Positions 15,125-19,401 of a stretch of DNA of 19,401 nt are shown piece after piece. Where the stretch lies: assembly GCA_030428695.1 (NCBI GenBank), contig JAUIEM010000173.1, positions 1 through 19,401 of the forward strand, given 5' to 3'. Under the pieces are notes generated by a model. That model was given only the letters and a program-made list of their open reading frames with translations. It had not been told where the DNA came from and ran no database searches. Made by a program: the position numbers and the translations under genes. Position 1 is the stretch's first letter; every line of letters begins with the position of its first letter. The DNA is from a bacterium. Lineage in GTDB: Bacteria; Planctomycetota; J058; JAJDCP01.

Positions 15125-16642
15125 GACTTTGACGGTGCGGTTGCCGAACTCGTCCTCGGCGACGATCTCGACGATCTTCGACTCGGACAGGTCGACGGTG
15201 GTCTGCCAGCTGCCGTCGGCGTTGACCGTGACCGCCTTGCCGTTGACGAAGACCTTGTGGGCGGGGTCGTCGACCTGGCCCGACACGACCACCGTCACGG
15301 CGCCGTCGACCTCGGGGGGGGTCGTGTCGACGTTGACGAAGATGCGGTCGGTGTCGGAGTTCCCGGCGCGGTCGTAGGCGACGGCGCGGATCTCGATGTC
15401 CGAGCCCTCGCTGAGCACGATCGTCGCCTTGTAGGTGTCCGGGGCCCGGAACAGCTCGGCGGGGACGCCGTTGACCTCGACCCGGTCGAGGTCGTCCGCG
15501 ACGGCGCGCACGCCGACGTTGATCTCGACCTGCGTCAGGTTGCGCCCGTTCTGCGGGGCGATGATCGTCACCTCGGGGGCGATGGTGTCGACGGTGAAGC
15601 TGACCTGGTCGCTGCCGACGTTGCCGGCCGCGTCGGTCGCCGTGGCGCTGACGGTGTTGGAGCCCTCGACGCAGGTCACGCTGGCGCTGAAGCTGCCGTT
15701 GTTGACCGGCACGGTCGCGCCGCCGACCCGGATCTCGCGAACGCTGCGGTCATCGACGGTGCCGCTGACGGTGACGAGGGTGCTGGTGAACAGCGCCCCG
15801 TCGTACGGCGTGGTGATGTTGACGACCGGCGCGGTGGTGTCGCGCGGCGGCGGGGGCGGCGCGTCGGTGATCTCACAGTCGACGCGGTTCGCCTCGTAGC
15901 CGGTGACGAGCACGGCCGGGTTGGTCAGGGTCGAGAGCTCGACGACGAACTCTTCCTTGGTGCCGTTGTACGTGACCGCGTACTCGCAGGTGTCGCGCTG
16001 GAAGCGGCGCTGCACGCAGTTGCTGACGCTGGCGAGGCCCTGCAGGGTGCTCTGCAGCGTCGCGAAGCTGACCGCGTCGCCCTTCGACACGAAGAGCTGG
16101 AGCTCGAGACCGGAGGTCTGCTGCCGCTGCCAGGCGGTCAGGACCTTGTCGGCCATCAGGTTCGCGAACTCCTGGGCGGTCGGACCGAAGTGGTTGAAGC
16201 TGTTGCGCGGACGCGAGCTCTTGTGGCTCTTCGACGCGATCTGGCTGGCGGTGTCGGTGCGGAAGCACTTGCCGTTGAACAGGTACCACCACATCGCGTT
16301 GGGCCGGGAGCCGCCGGTGGCGAACTGCTTGTCGTATTTGACCGCGACGATCACCTCGGCGCCGTAGCGGGTGCGCAGCGCGAGGATCTTCTCGCGGGCT
16401 TCGGGATCGGGCGAGTTCAGGGCGTCGTCGATGTCCTTGATCGAGGCGAGCTGGGTCGCGTCGATGGTCTCGAACTCGAGCTCCTGGAAAACCTCTTCGA
16501 TGAGGACCTGGGCCTCCTCGTCGCGGCTCTCGTCGATGCCCTCGGACGCCGTCGCGATCACGAGGACACGCGGCTTCGGAATCTCCTGTGCGAACAGCGA
16601 GGTCGCGAGCAGGGCGACCAGCAAGACGTGGGTTCGACGCAT
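15107..16642 (-). CDS. Secreted protein with three Ig-like repeats, unknown function
   Basis: A 511-residue exported protein. A signal peptide (1-18, 'MRRTHVLLVALLATSLFA') is followed by an alpha/beta N-terminal domain (about 22-175; 'PRVLVIATASEG', 'ILALRTRYGAEVIVAVKYDK') that recalls the nucleotide-like folds of CsgG/FlgT-type envelope proteins, then a small domain (178-257) containing C209, C219 and C256, possibly disulfide-linked. After 'APPPPP' come three bacterial Ig-like repeats (268-352, 352-439, 439-511), each opening with a 'DTxxPxV' linker and containing 'GxVDD' or 'DxxGN' turns. The last repeat is slightly shorter. Start ATG 16642 has GGAGG with about 7-nt spacing; the longer frame to 16687 would put 15 residues ahead of a clear signal sequence. 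Probably a periplasmic or cell-surface partner of the CsgG-like lipoprotein downstream. No catalytic motif recognised. Confidence 0.8.
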   Translation of the reverse strand: MRRTHVLLVALLATSLFAQEIPKPRVLVIATASEGIDESRDEEAQVLIEEVFQELEFETIDATQLASIKDIDDALNSPDPEAREKILALRTRYGAEVIVAVKYDKQFATGGSRPNAMWWYLFNGKCFRTDTASQIASKSHKSSRPRNSFNHFGPTAQEFANLMADKVLTAWQRQQTSGLELQLFVSKGDAVSFATLQSTLQGLASVSNCVQRRFQRDTCEYAVTYNGTKEEFVVELSTLTNPAVLVTGYEANRVDCEITDAPPPPPRDTTAPVVNITTPYDGALFTSTLVTVSGTVDDRSVREIRVGGATVPVNNGSFSASVTCVEGSNTVSATATDAAGNVGSDQVSFTVDTIAPEVTIIAPQNGRNLTQVEINVGVRAVADDLDRVEVNGVPAELFRAPDTYKATIVLSEGSDIEIRAVAYDRAGNSDTDRIFVNVDTTPPEVDGAVTVVVSGQVDDPAHKVFVNGKAVTVNADGSWQTTVDLSESKIVEIVAEDEFGNRTVKVLDYSK

Positions 16643-16700
16643 GCGAGAACCTCCATGAGTTAGGGCGGCGGGCGCCACGAGGGGCAAAAGGGCAGCGGGA

Positions 16701-16730
16701 AAAGTAACCGCTCCCTCATTCTGATGTCAA
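16701..16730 (-). promoter_or_regulatory. Predicted sigma70-type promoter of the Ig-repeat gene
   Basis: On the minus strand a perfect TTGACA (16730-16725) is followed after 18 bp by TACTTT (16706-16701), which keeps the key T, A and final T of the -10. It implies a transcript starting near 16694 and a leader of about 50 nt before ATG 16642. Confidence 0.6.
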
Positions 16731-16913
16731 GTGGCTCAGCCCGACCTGGGAGTTGGACGCGTTCGGGTACGGTGGTATTCATGGGGATTCTTCCGGTGAC
16801 CTTGATCCCGGCCTCGGGCGACCACGAACGCCCCGATAAAACCAGGGCTGGCACCGATGTCCTTGGGAAGACTCGACTAACAAGGAGGCTCCGAAAAAAT
16901 CGGGCCGGCGTGC

Positions 16914-16941
16914 TTGAAAGCGACCGCGGTGAAGGGATATT
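16914..16941 (+). promoter_or_regulatory. Predicted promoter of the DnaA-like gene
   Basis: TTGAAA (16914-16919, 5 of 6 consensus) and GATATT (16936-16941, 4 of 6) are 16 bp apart. Transcription would start near 16948, just before the short leader frame at 16951 and the GTG start at 16965. Confidence 0.45.
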
Positions 16942-16950
16942 GAAGAGAGT

Positions 16951-16968
16951 ATGAGGCAAAGCGCGTGA
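16951..16968 (+). CDS. Possible 5-codon leader peptide overlapping the DnaA-like start
   Basis: ATG AGG CAA AGC GCG TGA encodes MRQSA. Its stop overlaps the GTG start of the next gene as GTGA, and a purine-rich GAAGAGAG lies just upstream. It could couple or tune translation of the DnaA-like gene. It could equally be chance, because the GAGG inside it also serves as the ribosome-binding site for GTG 16965. Confidence 0.2.
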   Translation: MRQSA

Positions 16969-18053
16969 AGCACTTCCGCAAAGTCGTCACTTCCCTGCGG
17001 CCCGGGAACCCTGCGCGCAGCCGCACCGCCCTGCTCGATGAGCCTCCACACCTGCCCCGGTCCGACACGCTGCGGAAGTTCCGTGTGGAAGAGGGGAACG
17101 AGCTCGCCTTCCGTGCGGCGCGCGAGGTCTCGCAGCGGCCGGGCACGGCGTACAACCCCACCCTCTTCTACGGGCCGTCGGGAGCGGGCAAGACCCACCT
17201 CCTGAAGGCGGTCGCCTACCACGTCGACCGACACCGCGGGCGCGTGGTGTGGACCAGCGGGCGCACCTTCGCGGCCTGTTTCCGCCGCTGCCAGGCCGAG
17301 AGCCGGCTCGAGGACCTGCGCCTGCGCTTCATCGACTCCGATCTGTGGATCCTCGACGGCTACGACAGCCTGTGCGGCAAGCCGGCCACCGAGCGCGAGG
17401 CCTCGCAGATGTTCGACGTGCTCAAGGACAAGGGCGCCCAGATCGTGCTCGCCGGACGCGAGCATCCCAACCGCCTCTACACGACCTGCGCGACCTTCAA
17501 GACCCGCCTGCTGTCGGGCTTCGACGTCGCGATCGCGCCGCTCTCCCCCGAGGGCATGGCGGGGGTGCTCGCCCGCCGCTGGCCCGGGCGCAAGCAGGCG
17601 AGCAGCGCGACCTTCCTGCCCCTGGTGCGGCGCCTCGGCGGCGACCTCAAGGCGGCGCTGAAGCTGCTCCCGGCGCTGCACGCGAGCCTGCGCGGAGCGA
17701 AGCTGTCGGCCGCGTCGCTGCGCCGCGTCCTCGGCGGTGAGCTGGGGCGGAACCTCCGTTCGGTCGGCTTCGCCGACGTGCTCGCGACGGTCTGCGACCG
17801 GCTAGAGGTCGAGACCGAGGCCCTGAGCGGCCGCTCGCGGCGTGCGGTGCACAGCCGCGCGCGGCGCGTCTTCTTCTACCTGTGCTGGAGGCTCGGCCTC
17901 GGCCAGCAGCGTGAGATCGCGCGCCAGCTGCAGCGCAGCCCCTCGTATGTGTCCAACTCCCTCAAGAAGCTCAAGGGCGAGATGCTCGAGGATGCCGAGC
18001 TCGCCTCCCTGGTGCGCGGCCTCGAGAACCAGCTCCGCCGTCCGTCCCGCTGA
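16965..18053 (+). CDS. DnaA-like ATPase paralogue with degenerate motifs
   Basis: A 362-residue protein similar to DnaA domains III and IV; the N-terminal DnaB-binding domain I is absent. Walker A is intact: 'GPSGAGKTHLL' (70-80). Walker B is 'LWILDGYDSL' (127-136), with the usual second Asp replaced by G132. By manual alignment, the box VII arginine finger ('SRF' in DnaA) reads 'SGF' (184-186), and the sensor II 'RELEGAL' reads 'GDLKAAL'. Domain IV (about 295-345) keeps the helix pattern, but the DnaA signature 'GGRDHTTV' is replaced by 'QRSPSYVSNSLKKL', so it probably does not read standard DnaA boxes. It may be a replication regulator, in the broad sense of Hda/DnaA-like factors, or a transcription factor. 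GTG 16965 follows TGAGG by about 8 nt. It ends 127 bp before prfB. This is unlikely to be the main initiator. Confidence 0.72.
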   Translation: MKHFRKVVTSLRPGNPARSRTALLDEPPHLPRSDTLRKFRVEEGNELAFRAAREVSQRPGTAYNPTLFYGPSGAGKTHLLKAVAYHVDRHRGRVVWTSGRTFAACFRRCQAESRLEDLRLRFIDSDLWILDGYDSLCGKPATEREASQMFDVLKDKGAQIVLAGREHPNRLYTTCATFKTRLLSGFDVAIAPLSPEGMAGVLARRWPGRKQASSATFLPLVRRLGGDLKAALKLLPALHASLRGAKLSAASLRRVLGGELGRNLRSVGFADVLATVCDRLEVETEALSGRSRRAVHSRARRVFFYLCWRLGLGQQREIARQLQRSPSYVSNSLKKLKGEMLEDAELASLVRGLENQLRRPSR

Positions 18054-18088
18054 CGCGATCCGACCTCCGTTCCGTGGGTCGAGGGCTG

Positions 18089-18117
18089 TGGACGCGCGCT
18101 CGGCTGCCTGGTACCAT
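18089..18117 (+). promoter_or_regulatory. Predicted promoter of prfB
   Basis: TGGACG (18089-18094) and TACCAT (18112-18117) are separated by 17 bp, each 4 of 6 consensus. Transcription would begin near 18124, giving a leader of about 57 nt with the hairpins at 18135-18166. Confidence 0.45.
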
Positions 18118-18134
18118 GCGTCCGACAACTGGCC

Positions 18135-18166
18135 CCCCGCGCGATCTGGCGGGGCCTCGAAGCCCC
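18135..18166 (+). promoter_or_regulatory. Alternative hairpins in the prfB leader
   Basis: CCCCGC (18135-18140) pairs with GCGGGG (18149-18154). GGGGC (18151-18155) can instead pair with GCCCC (18162-18166), so the two stems exclude each other. The second stem ends 14 nt before ATG 18181. This may affect translation initiation, or be incidental in such GC-rich DNA. Confidence 0.25.
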
Positions 18167-18180
18167 GATCCGAGAGAGAT

Positions 18181-19302
18181 ATGTCGGAACTCGCCGAACG
18201 GCTGGAAGCATTGACATCCGAGCTGGACACCCTGAAGGCCGCCAGCAACATCGACGGCCTCGTCATCGAGAAGGCCGAGCTCGAAGCGCAGATGTGCGAG
18301 CCCGGCTTCTGGGACAACAGCGACGCCTCGTCGCGGGTCGTCGAGCGGCTCAAGCACGTCAAGTCCACGACCGCCCCCTACATCGATGTCGAGGGCCGCA
18401 GCACCGACCTGTCCGAGCTGCTCGTGCTCGCCGAGGCCGAAGAGGACCAGGAGGTGCTCGGCGAGCTCTCCCGTGACCTCGAGCGGCTGGAGAAGGACCT
18501 CGGGAAGCTGCGCTTCCGCGCCCAGATGCAGGGCGACAACGACCACCGCGACGTGTACCTGACCATCCAGGCAGGCGCGGGCGGCACCGAGGCCTGCGAC
18601 TGGGCGAGCATGCTGCTGCGCATGTACACGCGCTACACCGAGGGGCAGGGCTGGGGCGTCAAGCTGCTCGAGCTGCAGTCCGGCGAAGAGACCGGCGTCA
18701 AGGCGGCGACCCTCGAGGTGACCGGCTCCTACGTGTACGGCTCGTTGCGCTCCGAGGTCGGCGTGCACCGCCTGGTGCGCATCAGCCCCTACGACGCGAA
18801 CAAGCGCCGCCACACGACCTTCGCGGCGGTGCTGCTCACGCCTCTGTACGACGAGGACATCGCGATCGAGATCAACCCCGCCGACCTGCGCGTCGACACC
18901 TTCCGCGCCGGCGGGGCGGGCGGCCAGCACGTCAACAAGACCGACAGCGCCGTGCGCATCACCCACCTGCCGACGAACGTCGTCGTCTCCTGCCAGAACG
19001 AGCGCAGCCAGCACCAGAACCGGCGGGTCGCTATGCAGATGCTGCGCGCCAAGCTCTATCAGCTCGCCGAGAAGCAGCGCGACGAAGAGCTGCAGAAGGT
19101 CTACGGCGACAAGGGCGAGATCGCCTGGGGCAACCAGATCCGTTCCTACGTCCTGCAGCCCTACCAGATGGTGAAGGACCATCGGACCTCGGTCGAGACC
19201 AGCAACACCTCGGGCGTGCTCGATGGCGACCTCGACCAGTTCGTGTCCGGCTATCTGCAGTGGCGGCTCGAGTCCGAGGCGGACGAACACCGCCAGAACT
19301 AG
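18181..19302 (+). CDS. prfB: Peptide chain release factor 2
   Basis: A 373-residue class I release factor, normal length for RF2 (about 365). It recognises stop codons in the ribosomal A site and triggers peptide release. The catalytic '[18 protein letters not shown]' has GGQ at 247-249, and the N-terminal helical domain contains 'EPGFWDN'. The stop-codon-reading tripeptide, SPF in most RF2 proteins, is SPY here (202-204, codon TAC at 18790-18792), while the flanks 'HRLVRI' and '[10 protein letters not shown]' are typical. The gene reads in one frame throughout: no CTTTGA shift site is present where '[10 protein letters not shown]' aligns with the usual frameshift position, so the common UGA autoregulation is absent. 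ATG 18181 has only a weak GAGAG upstream. A frame extending back into the DnaA-like gene lacks RF2 content. glyA follows 21 bp later. Confidence 0.95.
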   Translation: MSELAERLEALTSELDTLKAASNIDGLVIEKAELEAQMCEPGFWDNSDASSRVVERLKHVKSTTAPYIDVEGRSTDLSELLVLAEAEEDQEVLGELSRDLERLEKDLGKLRFRAQMQGDNDHRDVYLTIQAGAGGTEACDWASMLLRMYTRYTEGQGWGVKLLELQSGEETGVKAATLEVTGSYVYGSLRSEVGVHRLVRISPYDANKRRHTTFAAVLLTPLYDEDIAIEINPADLRVDTFRAGGAGGQHVNKTDSAVRITHLPTNVVVSCQNERSQHQNRRVAMQMLRAKLYQLAEKQRDEELQKVYGDKGEIAWGNQIRSYVLQPYQMVKDHRTSVETSNTSGVLDGDLDQFVSGYLQWRLESEADEHRQN

Positions 19303-19323
19303 GCAGCCTCGAAGGAGTCCCCG

Positions 19324-19401
19324 ATGAGCGCCCTCGCCAAGGTCGATCCCGCGATCGCCGACGTCATCCGCGCCGACGCCGCGCGGCAGGATTCCCACCT
19401 C
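19324..19401 (+). CDS. glyA: Serine hydroxymethyltransferase, N-terminal fragment (runs off window)
   Basis: The first 26 codons are visible: 'MSALAKVDPAIADVIRADAA' and then 'RQDSHL'. This matches the start of GlyA, where 'DPxIAxxIxxExxRQxxxLELIASEN' is typical. GlyA converts serine and tetrahydrofolate to glycine and 5,10-methylene-THF, using pyridoxal phosphate in the cytoplasm; the catalytic regions lie beyond the window. ATG 19324 has AAGGAG about 5 nt upstream. It lies 21 bp after prfB, suggesting co-transcription. Identification rests on a short stretch only. Confidence 0.7.
   Translation, partial: MSALAKVDPAIADVIRADAARQDSHL

Larger units (their letters stand above)
16643..16964. other. 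Divergent intergenic region
   Basis: About 320 bp between divergent genes without a convincing CDS. It holds one predicted promoter facing each gene (16701-16730 minus, 16914-16941 plus). The centre has a small hairpin (GGGCG 16816-16820 with CGCCC 16829-16833) and an orphan ribosome-binding sequence AAGGAGG (16882-16888) with no start codon at proper spacing. A weaker plus-strand promoter-like pair (TTGGAC 16753-16758, TATTCA 16776-16781) might drive a leader RNA. Frames on both strands look like chance. Confidence 0.5.

Noticed and set aside
18181..18300. Programmed +1 frameshift in prfB
   Set aside because: The reading frame is continuous, and no CTTTGA or internal stop is present near codons 20-30.

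Overview
The window reads as high-GC bacterial chromosome (coding-strand third positions look strongly G/C), with no phage, insertion sequence, tRNA, rRNA or CRISPR that I can see. A Ser/Thr kinase beside an ECF-like sigma factor, SUMF1/FGE-type fusion domains, a DUF4157 zincin and Ig-repeat envelope proteins suggest a large-genome environmental bacterium such as a planctomycete, myxobacterium or relative. The phylum is inference; no marker here settles it.

Layout. (1) 116-3789, minus strand: a three-gene operon with an anchored protein of an uncharacterised SQEWCG-motif family, tldD (ATGA overlap) and pmbA/tldE. (2) 3790-3926: a divergent intergenic region with one recognisable sigma70-type promoter each way. 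(3) 3927-11706, plus strand: a tightly packed five-gene cassette. It encodes a large fusion protein (two universal-stress-protein domains, a DUF389 membrane core and a C-terminal SUMF1/FGE domain), a tandem universal stress protein, an ArsB/NhaD/SLC13-type permease, an ECF-like sigma factor, and a membrane-anchored Ser/Thr kinase whose TTG start overlaps the sigma gene. (4) 11713-14121, minus strand, convergent: a solitary DUF4157 zincin joined to a GlnD/DUF294-like nucleotidyltransferase domain, which looks like a secreted effector or toxin. (5) 14240-16642, minus strand: a CsgG/LpoB-like lipoprotein and a secreted protein with three Ig-like repeats, probably envelope proteins. (6) 16643-16964: a divergent promoter region. 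(7) 16965-19401, plus strand: a DnaA-like ATPase with degenerate catalytic and DNA-binding motifs, prfB (release factor 2, without the usual programmed frameshift and with SPY instead of SPF), and the first codons of glyA.

The most interesting parts are the five-gene cassette, which links nucleotide-sensing domains, transport and kinase/sigma signalling in one apparent transcription unit, and the DUF4157-nucleotidyltransferase protein. The degenerate DnaA paralogue is third. All functional links between neighbours are inferred from gene order and domain content, and all motif alignments were done by eye.
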